Assembly (NCBI RefSeq): GCF_000189255.1
Contig: NZ_AEVS01000076.1
Span: 56,585-120,584, forward strand
Length of the DNA: 64,000 nucleotides
Reading direction: 5' to 3'
Origin: Vibrio brasiliensis LMG 20546
GTDB taxonomy: Bacteria; Pseudomonadota; Gammaproteobacteria; Enterobacterales; Vibrionaceae
The notes under the pieces are model-generated. The model made no database searches. It had not been told where the DNA came from and was given only the letters and a program-made list of their open reading frames with translations. Of the stretch, positions 47,483 to 57,035 are shown one piece after another (position 1 is the first letter of the stretch; each line of letters opens with the position of its first letter). The position numbers and the translations under genes were made by a program.

Positions 47483-47905
47483 ACACTCTCCCCTAAACGA
47501 CAAGAGGCGCACCAATAAGTGCGCCCTATCCCTCGTTACTCAATCGTGAGTCTGCGAATCAGGAGGTCATAAGTTGCGACCTGATAATATACGAGGCTTT
47601 CAAGTAGTATTTTGAATCCATCCAAATTGTAGGTAAGGCGATAATTTCCTCCATGCGGGTCGGTTCAGATTGCCTTACCCTTAAACTATGGTTCAAATCC
47701 GCAGAATTGCAAGTATCACGGGGGCTACGATGTGTTGCAATTGTGAGATTGCTCCAGTATTTCAGACCTTTTTGCCCACCTTATCTTTCGCTTTGTATCA
47801 ATTATGAAAATCAATATTTCGATCTTGTCGCTATAGTTAGTTTAAGACAGGCGTATAATTCGTGCTATAGCCTCTCTCACCCTTACTTACGGAGCCCTCA
47901 AGTCC
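47483..47905 (+). other. 420-bp structured gene-free region before clcA
   Basis: It contains a hairpin GGCGCAC / GTGCGCC just after the GTPase gene (47506-47525), then three further pairings: ATCAGG / CCTGAT (47558-47563 and 47580-47585), whose right arm can instead serve AGGTC / GACCT (47564-47568 and 47578-47582); GGTAAGGC / GCCTTACC (47632-47639 and 47672-47679); and AATTGCAA / TTGCAATT (47705-47712 and 47735-47742). A TATAAT box is at 47854-47859, about 47 bp before clcA. The hairpins upstream of it could belong to a small RNA or a longer leader. No known riboswitch class was recognised. Confidence 0.5.
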
Positions 47906-49306
47906 ATGACCAAAAGAGAAAAATTGAAGCAATCCTTTCTCGCTAAAGTACCTAAGGATGCCATTAATCAATTTCTCTCTAAGGACAAAACGCCCGTATC
48001 GGTCTTATTGCTTTCCCTACTGGTTGGTGTACTTGCTGGCCTTGTCGGAACCTACTTTGAACTTGCTGTTCATTTCGTCTCCGAAACTCGCACTGATTGG
48101 TTAAAAAGCGAAATTGGCAGTGTATTACCATTATGGCTAGCAGCATTCCTTATCAGTGCAGCACTGGCATTTATTGGCTACTTCCTGGTCCACAGATTCG
48201 CCCCTGAAGCAGCAGGTTCCGGTATCCCTGAAATCGAAGGAGCGATGGATGGTATTCGCCCTGTTCGCTGGTGGAGAGTCATTCCGGTTAAATTCTTTGG
48301 CGGTATGGGCGCACTAGGTTCAGGTATGGTTCTGGGACGTGAAGGCCCAACCGTTCAAATGGGTGGAGCTATTGGTCGCATGGTGACAGACATCTTTAAA
48401 GTTAAGGATGACGATACTAAACACTCATTGCTTGCCTCAGGCGCAGCAGGTGGCTTAGCTGCCGCATTCAATGCTCCTCTTGCCGGCATTATGTTTGTGG
48501 TTGAAGAGATGCGTCCGCAGTTCCGTTACTCATTAATCTCGATTCGTGCGGTCATTATCTCTGCGATCTCGGCCAACATTGTATTTCGATACATTAATGG
48601 ACAAGATGCCGTTATTACTATGCCACAATATCAAGCTCCGGAACTGACCACTCTATGGTTGTTTCTTTTGCTTGGCGCCCTGTTCGGTATGTTTGGCGTG
48701 GTCTTTAATCAACTAGTTACCTTGTCACAAGATCTGTTTGTCAAATTACACAAAAATGACCGTAAGCGCTATTTACTTACTGGTTCACTCATTGGCGGCT
48801 GTTTTGGAATTATGCTGCTTTATTTCCCAGAAGTAACCGGTGGTGGCATCGGACTGATACCGACAATTACTAACGGCGGCTATAGCGCTGGAATACTGCT
48901 GCTGTTGTTTGTTGCACGTATCGCTACAACCATGATCTGTTTTGGCTCTGGCGCCCCTGGCGGCATCTTTGCTCCTATGTTGGCACTCGGTACACTGTTT
49001 GGCTACGCGTTTGGCCTCATTGCTCAAGGGCTGTTTCCTGACTTACCTATTACTCCGGGTATGTTTGCTATTGCTGGTATGGGCGCTCTATTCGCGGCTA
49101 CTGTACGCGCACCAATCACAGGGATTCTGCTGGTGATTGAAATGACCAACAATTATTATTTGATTCTACCTCTAATCATCACCAGCTTAGGTGCGGTGAT
49201 ATTTGCTCAGATGCTTGGCGGTCAGCCAATCTATAGCCAACTGCTCCATCGAACTCTTAAAAATGAGAAGTTGAGACAGAAAGATCTTCCAACAAACGCG
49301 GAATGA
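47906..49306 (+). CDS. clcA: ClC-type chloride/proton antiporter
   Basis: A 466-residue membrane exchanger. Selectivity-filter motifs are present: GSGIPEIEG (104-112), GREGPTVQMGG with the gating glutamate Glu146, and the internal proton glutamate region FVVEEM (Glu201). GAPGGIFAPMLALG is the third signature. Numbering is within two residues of E. coli ClcA, which helps extreme acid resistance. The start ATG has GGAG nine bases before it. No CBS domains. Confidence 0.94.
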   Translation: MTKREKLKQSFLAKVPKDAINQFLSKDKTPVSVLLLSLLVGVLAGLVGTYFELAVHFVSETRTDWLKSEIGSVLPLWLAAFLISAALAFIGYFLVHRFAPEAAGSGIPEIEGAMDGIRPVRWWRVIPVKFFGGMGALGSGMVLGREGPTVQMGGAIGRMVTDIFKVKDDDTKHSLLASGAAGGLAAAFNAPLAGIMFVVEEMRPQFRYSLISIRAVIISAISANIVFRYINGQDAVITMPQYQAPELTTLWLFLLLGALFGMFGVVFNQLVTLSQDLFVKLHKNDRKRYLLTGSLIGGCFGIMLLYFPEVTGGGIGLIPTITNGGYSAGILLLLFVARIATTMICFGSGAPGGIFAPMLALGTLFGYAFGLIAQGLFPDLPITPGMFAIAGMGALFAATVRAPITGILLVIEMTNNYYLILPLIITSLGAVIFAQMLGGQPIYSQLLHRTLKNEKLRQKDLPTNAE

Positions 49307-49430
49307 GATTTGCCTCGCAACCGTTTGGCTTGCTATCATCGCCGCAGATAATGGCAAGGCAAAGGATTGTCTGGTTAGAAAGATAGCTTTGCTTACCGCG
49401 CCGATTACTCAGCTTTAAGGATGATAGTTT

Positions 49431-50411
49431 TTGAACTGGAGACGTTTTACTCACTTCCAGAGTGTCCCGCCATCACAAGCAGCATTAGCACTAGGTATGA
49501 TTGGACTTGGTCATGCCTGGGCTCTGTACATCCCTGAAGTTGGCGACCTGATACGCCCTTATCTCGCAGCCTTTGGCGCGCTGTTGTTGTTTCCTGTTCT
49601 GGTCAAGTATCTGACTAGCTATTCGACGTTTATGAATGACATCCGCCACCCCTTGAGCGGTAGTCTTATGGCGCCAATGAGTATGGCGTTGCTGATTCTT
49701 TGTGATTACCTGGCGTTGATCTCGCCAATTATCGCCTACCCTATCTGGTTTGCGGCACTGTTACTGCACCTCACTATGATGATCATGTTCTTTAGCTTCC
49801 AACTGCTCAATTTCAAAATGTGTAACATAGTGCCAAGTTGGTTTCTCTACCCTGTAGGTCTTATTAGCAGTTCACTTGCCGGGACAAAATTCGGTCATGA
49901 TGTCTTCTCCGAATCTTTGGTTATGGTTTGTATAGGTATTTACTTCTTTATGCTGCCGCTCGTTCTCTATCGACTGGTATTTGAAGGGACACTTCCTAAA
50001 CGTGCTAAGCCGACTCTGGCGATTATGGCGGCTCCAATTAACCTGACACTGGCTTCCTATTTGGTTAACTTTCCCAGCCCAGATCCTATCTTAACCGGTG
50101 CTTTGGCAGGGATTGCCATTACCATGACGCTGTTAATCTATCTTTGCTACATTCGCCTGATGCGACTTAAATTCCAGCCATCGATTGCAGCAGTGACTTT
50201 CCCTTCGGTTATTAGTGCTATCGCTATGCACCGCTTAACCACATTTTTCGCCGAAAACCACCCTAACTGGTATTGGTTACATCAGTTTGGTTTATTTGAG
50301 TTGTCTGTTGCGACGGGTTTAGTGGTTTGGGTGACCGTTGGATATTTCAAGATGTACTGGCCAGAAGTATTCACCGACAATAAAACACCACATCGCGCTG
50401 ATAAAACATAA
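49431..50411 (+). CDS. TDT-family transporter (TehA/malate permease type)
   Basis: A 326-residue membrane protein with about ten helices, of the tellurite-resistance/dicarboxylate transporter family. RRFTHFQSVPPSQAALALGMIGLGHAW is the family opening and PLSGSLMAPMSMALLI the next marker. Anion channel (SLAC1-like) or C4-dicarboxylate transport is the family range; the substrate is not determined here. The proposed start is TTG with AAGGAT before it. It follows clcA by 124 bp and could share its transcript. Confidence 0.85.
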   Translation: MNWRRFTHFQSVPPSQAALALGMIGLGHAWALYIPEVGDLIRPYLAAFGALLLFPVLVKYLTSYSTFMNDIRHPLSGSLMAPMSMALLILCDYLALISPIIAYPIWFAALLLHLTMMIMFFSFQLLNFKMCNIVPSWFLYPVGLISSSLAGTKFGHDVFSESLVMVCIGIYFFMLPLVLYRLVFEGTLPKRAKPTLAIMAAPINLTLASYLVNFPSPDPILTGALAGIAITMTLLIYLCYIRLMRLKFQPSIAAVTFPSVISAIAMHRLTTFFAENHPNWYWLHQFGLFELSVATGLVVWVTVGYFKMYWPEVFTDNKTPHRADKT

Positions 50412-50600
50412 ATACTGGTTATTTTTCTTACTAATATTATGGCATAAGCCTATATGAGAAGAGCACTTCTAAATATAGCTGATATTTATATTTGTAACCA
50501 GTCGCTCAAACATTAAACACCCCACTCGTAATAATTCATAATTTGATTCATATATCCTTTGTCAGCTGGCGTTGGCTCTTAATAAAAAGGATATTCAATC

Positions 50601-51782
50601 ATGAATACACTACATAACCAATCAACCTTGCCACAATTTATTAATCAGAAACTTAATCATCACATTGACGATTTAATTCACAGTAACAATAACTCTCGTC
50701 ACCTTGTTCTCGGGTTAACCCCTAAATATGGTGATATCGTGCTACAGAGCAACGACTATTTAAGCCTGGCCAACCATGAGGATATTATTCGACACCACAT
50801 TGATTCAATCTCGAAATGTCAAAATAGTCCGCTGATGTCCGGTATATTCCTTCAAAGCGAGCAACTCAAACCTAGTATCGAGCATCAACTCGCTTCATTC
50901 ACTGGCTTCAAATCCTGTCTACTATCTCAGTCCGGCTGGGAAGCGAATATCGCTTTACTGCAAACCATTTGCGACACTGGTACTCAGGTATATATCGACT
51001 TCTTTGCTCATATGTCGTTATGGGAAGGAGCCAGAATTGCCGGCTGTGATGTTCATCCCTTTATGCACAACAACGAACGTCATTTAGAAAAGCTTATCAA
51101 ACGTCATGGCGCAGGTGTGGTGATCATTGACTCGATTTACAGCACAATTGGTACCATAGCTCCAATCGGCGACATCATTTCCATCGCTAAACAGCATGGT
51201 TGTGCAATCGTTGTAGACGAGTCACATTCACTTGGCATTTACGGTAATCATGGCGAAGGCTTGCTTCATCAGCTCGGCGTAACCCATCTGGTCGATTTCA
51301 TGACCGCGAGTCTCGCTAAAACATTTGCCTATCGTGCCGGTGCAATCTGGTGTAACAATCAAGCAAACGAGTGCATCCCCTTCGTCGCTTATCCAGCTAT
51401 ATTCAGCTCGGCTATGTTGCCCTATGAAGTCGAACGAATTGATATGACACTCAAGGTGATTAAAGAAAGTGACGATTTACGCGCCAGGCTGTTCGCGGTT
51501 AGTCAATATTTAAAACAAGAATTAACCAAGGTAAATATAACCGTTCGAAGCAATTCTCAGATTATATCTTTGGAAACCGGAGATGAAAGAAACACCGAAA
51601 AAGTTCGCGACTTTCTGGAGCAAAATGGCGTATTTGGCGCGGTATTTTGTAGACCCGCCACGGCGAGAAATAAAAATCTTATTCGTTTCTCATTAAATAG
51701 TTCGGTTAGCGAACAGCAGCTTGATAAAATTATAGACGTTTGTCGCCAAGCTCAGAATAGAGCGGATATGTACATACTATAA
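50601..51782 (+). CDS. cqsA: CAI-1 autoinducer synthase CqsA
   Basis: A 393-residue PLP-dependent acyltransferase related to 8-amino-7-oxononanoate synthase. It joins an acyl-CoA to S-adenosylmethionine to make the precursor of CAI-1 type ketones, the cholerae-type quorum signal. The PLP lysine is Lys240 (SLAKTFAYRAGA) and Asp206 is in VVDESHSLG. The stretch DFFAHMSLWEGAR and ETGDERNTEKVRDFLEQNGVFGAVFCRPAT are diagnostic for CqsA. Monocistronic, convergent with its receptor gene. Confidence 0.96.
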   Translation: MNTLHNQSTLPQFINQKLNHHIDDLIHSNNNSRHLVLGLTPKYGDIVLQSNDYLSLANHEDIIRHHIDSISKCQNSPLMSGIFLQSEQLKPSIEHQLASFTGFKSCLLSQSGWEANIALLQTICDTGTQVYIDFFAHMSLWEGARIAGCDVHPFMHNNERHLEKLIKRHGAGVVIIDSIYSTIGTIAPIGDIISIAKQHGCAIVVDESHSLGIYGNHGEGLLHQLGVTHLVDFMTASLAKTFAYRAGAIWCNNQANECIPFVAYPAIFSSAMLPYEVERIDMTLKVIKESDDLRARLFAVSQYLKQELTKVNITVRSNSQIISLETGDERNTEKVRDFLEQNGVFGAVFCRPATARNKNLIRFSLNSSVSEQQLDKIIDVCRQAQNRADMYIL

Positions 51783-51807
51783 AAGTCAGGCCCGTTACCG
51801 GGCCTGA
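51781..51807. terminator. terminator between cqsA and cqsS
   Basis: A 9-bp stem TCAGGCCCG / CGGGCCTGA with TTAC loop, followed on the minus strand by CTTTTA. It better serves cqsS than cqsA. Confidence 0.75.
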
Positions 51808-51808
51808 A

Positions 51809-53866
51809 TTAAATCCAGTTAGCGATTTTATCCAGTAATTTTTCAGTTGCCGCCGGTTTTATAATGTAGTCATTCATTCCGACTTGCTCTATTTTGGCTA
51901 TGACACTTTCACTTGAATCACCGGTATGGCCCAGAATAGGCACTTCAGCATATTGCTGTTGAGATTTGCGGATTGCACTGGTTGTTTCCAGTCCGTTAAG
52001 CTGGGGCATTTCAAGATCCATCAGAATCAGGTCGACAGCTTTGTGTTGCAACTCTTCTAAAACTTGTTTCCCATTGCTGGCCTGTAATACGGTGAACCCT
52101 TGCTGCTCAAGTAAGATCGAAGTGTAAAATCTCAGCGACTGGTTATCATCAGCAACTACGATAGTCTTGCCTGAATCAAATTGCTTTCTTGGTAACAGGT
52201 TGCGGTTAGGTTCACTATCTTCAAAAAACAGCTCATCAAAAATGTTGCCCGCTTCCAACATCAAACGATGTTTTTCGATCGGATATACCGTCAGATGACG
52301 TTCAATATCATTGTGGTATCGGCTGTTCTTATCAAAAAGGAATACAATCCTGCCTTCAGTAAAGTGCAATTTACTTTCTAGTTGCGTGAATGCCTGAGGT
52401 TCAGAGAGTGCGCTATCTAAATCAACCATTATCAGATCGTATTCGAACTCATACTCTTCTCGCTTGCTTGCTGCATCAAGCTGCAAGTAATTGATACGAA
52501 AGTCTTTATAGAAAGCGACTTCGTTGACATGTCGAAGCAGTGAACTCTCCTCACCAACAAACAGGACAGATTTCGATTTCATTAAGTCTTGTTTGATATT
52601 TCTTACTTCAGGCGAATCATATTTAGGGAACATTAAGGTGAACTCAGTCCACTCGCCTAACTTTGAACGACAGGATACATTACCACCCAGTGCTTTCATC
52701 ACCTTACGACAGAAAGGTAAGCCTAAGCCATAGCTCCCTGTCTTACCAAAGGTGTAAAAATCGTTGAAGATTTGCCCTATCACTTTTGGGTCAATGCCGA
52801 CGCCGTTATCTGTGAAAGTGAGTTCGTTATGCCATTCGTAACTGCGAGCCTCGATGACTACCTCAAATTTATCACCATTCTGATAGTAGAAGGCGTTTTT
52901 GAGCAAGTTATAAAGCGCATACTTAATCAGTGCGTCACTACCAAAAAACTCGAAGTCTTCACCTGCAAGCAAGCTGACAGCCTGCTTATCTTTAAGACTT
53001 TTGTAGGCAAAGCTGTTCAAGGAGTTCTCGGTAATTTCTCGTATTGAATGTTTTTTGAAAGTCGTGCGTGAGACCCTGTTTTCGTCAATAGAAGTTAGCA
53101 GCAAGTCAATCGTTTCGTTACCCGTACGTATCACTTCGTCCGCATCAGTAATTACGTCTCGTGCAAGTGCCACTTCCTGTGCTGATAACTTATAACCCGA
53201 TCCCTGACGCTTACTTTCTTCTGGAAGTATTGAATTGAGTACATCTAACGATGCTTTAAGGGCACTTAATGGGTTTCGCATCTCATGTGCCATACCTGCA
53301 CCAAATGACTTAGCCAGTGAAACTTTACTCTCATGAGAGACTTGGTTTCTGAAGTAGAACAGATTGCCAAACACATAAGTGAATAAGAATATCGGCAGGT
53401 AGGCCCAAACGATCTCTTGTTGAACCACCTGAGTATCCAGCCCATAAGCGCTCAGATAGGCAAACGCCATGGCCAAAGCAGCCTGCGCTAGCATTAAGCT
53501 TGTTTGATGCACGAGCAGAACATGGAGGAAGATTGACGCCATGAAAGACATCGCCCATATCGTCGACCAGTGGTTCATAAACATCATGTAGCTAAAGAAA
53601 TAAGGCAAGCATATGCCTATCGCCAGGAAGTAATAATAAGGGAGATAGCGCTGAAGATATTTAGGAATCAAGCTACGCAAAGCCAGAACAGCGAATAACG
53701 CCGAACAGGCACTGCGTAACAATAATGTTTCGTATGGTTGAGGGAAAAGGTAGCTCCACACATAGTAGTATGTCGGAAAACCAAGCAGCCCCATCCAACC
53801 AACTAACGTTAGATTGGGTTCCGCATATTGGTAAACTTTACGAATCGATTCCGAAATAGCGACCAT
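51809..53866 (-). CDS. cqsS: CAI-1 hybrid sensor kinase CqsS
   Basis: A 685-residue quorum-sensing receptor. Six helices fill residues 20-170, then the histidine-kinase core with His194 (GMAHEMRNPLSAL), N box, GIDPKVIGQIF, GSYGLGLPFC, and a C-terminal receiver with Asp617 (LILMDLEMPQLNG). Numbering around the ligand site matches V. cholerae CqsS: Trp104 and Ser107 are kept, while residue 170 is Phe, as at the equivalent position in V. harveyi. It should phosphorylate LuxU at low cell density. The gene is next to its synthase, tail to tail. Confidence 0.95.
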   Translation of the reverse strand: MVAISESIRKVYQYAEPNLTLVGWMGLLGFPTYYYVWSYLFPQPYETLLLRSACSALFAVLALRSLIPKYLQRYLPYYYFLAIGICLPYFFSYMMFMNHWSTIWAMSFMASIFLHVLLVHQTSLMLAQAALAMAFAYLSAYGLDTQVVQQEIVWAYLPIFLFTYVFGNLFYFRNQVSHESKVSLAKSFGAGMAHEMRNPLSALKASLDVLNSILPEESKRQGSGYKLSAQEVALARDVITDADEVIRTGNETIDLLLTSIDENRVSRTTFKKHSIREITENSLNSFAYKSLKDKQAVSLLAGEDFEFFGSDALIKYALYNLLKNAFYYQNGDKFEVVIEARSYEWHNELTFTDNGVGIDPKVIGQIFNDFYTFGKTGSYGLGLPFCRKVMKALGGNVSCRSKLGEWTEFTLMFPKYDSPEVRNIKQDLMKSKSVLFVGEESSLLRHVNEVAFYKDFRINYLQLDAASKREEYEFEYDLIMVDLDSALSEPQAFTQLESKLHFTEGRIVFLFDKNSRYHNDIERHLTVYPIEKHRLMLEAGNIFDELFFEDSEPNRNLLPRKQFDSGKTIVVADDNQSLRFYTSILLEQQGFTVLQASNGKQVLEELQHKAVDLILMDLEMPQLNGLETTSAIRKSQQQYAEVPILGHTGDSSESVIAKIEQVGMNDYIIKPAATEKLLDKIANWI

Positions 53867-53984
53867 CTATTACCCTAATGCCACCTAACTGCTCAATAAG
53901 TCAAAGGTTTATTATTGTTGTACCTTACTAATTCTTAGCACACATAACGCTAGCTAACCAATTAGTCGCATAAAACTAACAAAC

Positions 53985-56900
53985 TTATGTGACCACGAGA
54001 CTGATCGAGCTTCCGACTCGACTTGCTACGACATCAATTCTTTGAGCTATCTGCTCTTTTAACTCACTAACGTGCGATATAAGCCCAATCATGCGACCAG
54101 CCTGTTGCAAATCAACCAGAGTCTGGATGGCAAGGTCAAGTGACTCTGGATCTAAACTGCCAAAGCCTTCGTCAATGAACAGTGTATCAAGACGAATACC
54201 ACCGCTGTAGGACTGCACCACGTCCGAAAGACCAAGAGCGAGCGCTAACGCCGCCATAAAGGACTCCCCGCCAGACAACGTAGCAACATCACGAGTCTTG
54301 CCTGTATAACCATCTTCAACACTCAGGTCCAGACCTCGACCTGCAGCACCTTTAAAACCTTCTGTCTTACGAACAAGTTGATAGCGCCCTTTACTCATAA
54401 TATTCAAGCGTTGCGATGCCTGAATCAAAACATCGTCGAGCAAGACACCCAGAACAAAGCGGTGAAGGCTTACCCTACTGCCAGTTTTACCACTAGCGAC
54501 ATCGTAAAGTGTGCCGAAAACTTTATATTCAGCTTCAAGCTGACTGTTTTTGTCATGCAGAATGGCAATGTCCTGCTGTACCTTCTCAATACGCTGATAA
54601 ACGGAACGAATTCCATCCAGGCTGGCACGTAGTTGCTGGTAGCGCCCTTCGACTTCAGATAGCAAAGTTTGTTTGAGCGCTAAGTCTGGCTTATCTGTAT
54701 CTGCGAGTTGTTGTTTTAGATCAGAAATAGTCTGTTGTAGCTTAACTTTTGTCTGCTCATATTCGCTGATACTTGCCTGCCACTGCTTGACTTGCTGTTC
54801 GTCAGCCCGGCTTGCTACAAAGCTCTGCTCCGACTCAAAGCCCGATGACAGTAACTCGGTATGCCATGTTTTGAGCGTCAATTCCTGCTGTTGGCTTGCA
54901 TCAACTTTAAGTTGTTTATTGGTTTCGCTCTGGCTTTGCAGCTCGACCAAACGCATATTAACTTGTTGAGAAGCGGCTTGAGCGGCCTCTAACGCCTGCT
55001 TAAGCTGCGTAATGGTCTGTTGATTGACCTGATATTGTTGCTCAACAATATCGACACTGGTGTATTTAGGATCAATCAGGTTGCTGACTTTATCCACTTG
55101 CTGCTGTTGCATCTTCAACGCCGAGTCGTTAGCTGAAATCTCTGTTTTAAGCTGGTGAATCTTGGAGTCACCAACGACACAACGTTGATTCAGTTCGCCA
55201 ACGGCATGTTCCATCTTGACCAGATCAATAGCGGATAACTGTGTCAGTCGTTGAGTCATCCCCTGAATCTCCTGGCCAAGTAGTGCCGGGTCGATGGTCA
55301 CTTTGTCTGCTAATTCGTTTACGGCTTCCGCCACTAACTTATTTTGCTGCTCAATCGAGTTGAGATGCTGTTGCTGGGCATTACTCGCTAAATTGAACTG
55401 CTCCAATGCGTGACGCTCTTGCTGTCTGGCGCTCTGTACTTGCTCTTTGGACACACTATCACTGTTGAGTGTCGCTGGCGCGGGATGCTGGCAACTACCA
55501 CACACCGGACAAGGCTGATCCTTTTCCAGTTTCTGTGCAAGGATAGATGCCTGAGCATTATGCCAGCTTAGCTCTAGCTGATCGGCCGCCTTTTGTCTCT
55601 CATCTAATAGCGCTTTTGCATTGCTTACAGCCGACAGATGTTGATCTGACAATGCTGCCAGACGCTCTAATTCAGCTTTTAAACCATGATACTTAGTCAG
55701 ATTAGTGAGCAAATGCTGTTTAGTTACCAGCTCAGTTTCAAGGGCCGCCCTTTCGCTGACGTCTTTACGTGCCTGCTCTAGTGATTTAGCCGCAACCTCA
55801 GCTTCTGTGGCTAATTTCTCTTTGTGTGCGTTGTACTGAACCAGCTTTTGCGCCAACTCGGCTCTTGTCGTGTCCAGTTGCTTTAACTCAGTATCTAGCG
55901 CCGCCTTTTCCGCTAATTTAAGCTTTGTTTGTTCAAGCTCAAACTGCGTTTCGTTGAGCTTAGGAATAGCATCGGCATTTTTTTGCGCTTGTTCTAACTC
56001 AACCTGCTGTTGCTTTTGCGCATTTTGGGTCTCGTTGAGCTGAGTTTGAATTAAGGATAGCTTTTGTTCGAACTCAGATACCTGTTTATTAATCGACTGC
56101 AAATTAGCGTATGGCAGCTCCAACTTTGCCGCTTTCCCTGCTAAATCCAACTGATTGCTAAGTTGAACGATGCTGACTTTATTCACTTCGTGACTCACCA
56201 GTGCAGCGTTAGTTGCGTCAAGTTTAACGAACTGCTGCTCAAGGGCCTGTGCCTTATGCAGCTCTGTCTTTGCCTGGTTGAGTTTTTCCTGTTCTGTCAA
56301 TTCGAGCTTTTGCGCCTGTTCTAACTCAGCGCTTAATTCGAGCTGACGTTGAGCAAGCTCTTGCTCAGTCGTTACCTCAGCGACTTGCAAGGCACCACGA
56401 ATCTGATTATCAAACTCATCTTTTGCCTTACTGATTGCACTTGCTTTGTCCTTAAGTGCAAACTCGATTTTCTTGTAAACGTCGGTTTGGAATAGTTGTC
56501 CAAAGATCGCTTCACGATCTTTGGAGCTGGCCAGAAGTAACTCACGAAACTTACCCTGAGGAAGCACCATTACCTGACGGAACTGAGTTTCATTGAGACC
56601 AAGTAAGTTGGCAACTTCGGATTTAACCTGCACCGTTTTGCTGGTGATTAAGTTTTCGCCATCGGTTATATCGTACAAGGCTGCACTATGTTTACGCGTT
56701 GTCGTTCCTTCCCCACGAGCTTTAGGCGCCTCTTGCTCGGGCGATCTAGTGACGCGGTAACCACGGCTATTGAGGGAAAACTCTAAGGTTACTTCCGTAG
56801 GCAGGTCAATGGCAGCCTGATCGCAACGCATCTGCATACCCTGACGCTCGTTCCCCGTCGTTTCGCCATATAAAGCAAAACAGATGGCGTCGAGGATTGA

Positions 56901-57026
56901 AGTCTTACCCGATCCGGTTGGTCCGTTGATCAAGAATAGTGGGTTATTGCCAAGCGCTGTAAAATCGACCACTTCACGTGTAGCAAAAGGGCCGAACGCT
57001 TGCATGGTTAATAGAGTCGGTTTCAT
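53985..57026 (-). CDS. sbcC: nuclease complex subunit SbcC
   Basis: A 1013-residue SMC-like ATPase. Walker A GPTGSGKTS is at about 35-43, then long coiled coils with many Gln and Glu, a zinc hook CPVC near residue 505, and the signature LSGGES near 920 with FIDEGFGSLD. With SbcD it opens DNA hairpins and trims blocked ends during repair and replication. It lies 9 bp after sbcD on the same strand, in the usual order sbcD-sbcC. Confidence 0.96.
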   Translation of the reverse strand: MKPTLLTMQAFGPFATREVVDFTALGNNPLFLINGPTGSGKTSILDAICFALYGETTGNERQGMQMRCDQAAIDLPTEVTLEFSLNSRGYRVTRSPEQEAPKARGEGTTTRKHSAALYDITDGENLITSKTVQVKSEVANLLGLNETQFRQVMVLPQGKFRELLLASSKDREAIFGQLFQTDVYKKIEFALKDKASAISKAKDEFDNQIRGALQVAEVTTEQELAQRQLELSAELEQAQKLELTEQEKLNQAKTELHKAQALEQQFVKLDATNAALVSHEVNKVSIVQLSNQLDLAGKAAKLELPYANLQSINKQVSEFEQKLSLIQTQLNETQNAQKQQQVELEQAQKNADAIPKLNETQFELEQTKLKLAEKAALDTELKQLDTTRAELAQKLVQYNAHKEKLATEAEVAAKSLEQARKDVSERAALETELVTKQHLLTNLTKYHGLKAELERLAALSDQHLSAVSNAKALLDERQKAADQLELSWHNAQASILAQKLEKDQPCPVCGSCQHPAPATLNSDSVSKEQVQSARQQERHALEQFNLASNAQQQHLNSIEQQNKLVAEAVNELADKVTIDPALLGQEIQGMTQRLTQLSAIDLVKMEHAVGELNQRCVVGDSKIHQLKTEISANDSALKMQQQQVDKVSNLIDPKYTSVDIVEQQYQVNQQTITQLKQALEAAQAASQQVNMRLVELQSQSETNKQLKVDASQQQELTLKTWHTELLSSGFESEQSFVASRADEQQVKQWQASISEYEQTKVKLQQTISDLKQQLADTDKPDLALKQTLLSEVEGRYQQLRASLDGIRSVYQRIEKVQQDIAILHDKNSQLEAEYKVFGTLYDVASGKTGSRVSLHRFVLGVLLDDVLIQASQRLNIMSKGRYQLVRKTEGFKGAAGRGLDLSVEDGYTGKTRDVATLSGGESFMAALALALGLSDVVQSYSGGIRLDTLFIDEGFGSLDPESLDLAIQTLVDLQQAGRMIGLISHVSELKEQIAQRIDVVASRVGSSISLVVT

Positions 57027-57035
57027 GATTGGCCC

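Noticed and set aside
47632-47679. Fluoride riboswitch before clcA
   Set aside because: GGCGAT and the following CTCC recall the crcB motif, but the first stem does not pair properly and the conserved AACCGC and closing part are missing.
47690-47700. tRNA T-loop (GGTTCAAATCC)
   Set aside because: The flanking bases do not form a T-stem and no anticodon arm or acceptor pairing is found around it.
47653-47946. 97-codon ORF before and over the start of clcA
   Set aside because: No ribosome site, many Cys/Arg/Tyr typical of non-coding sequence, and overlap with clcA in another frame.
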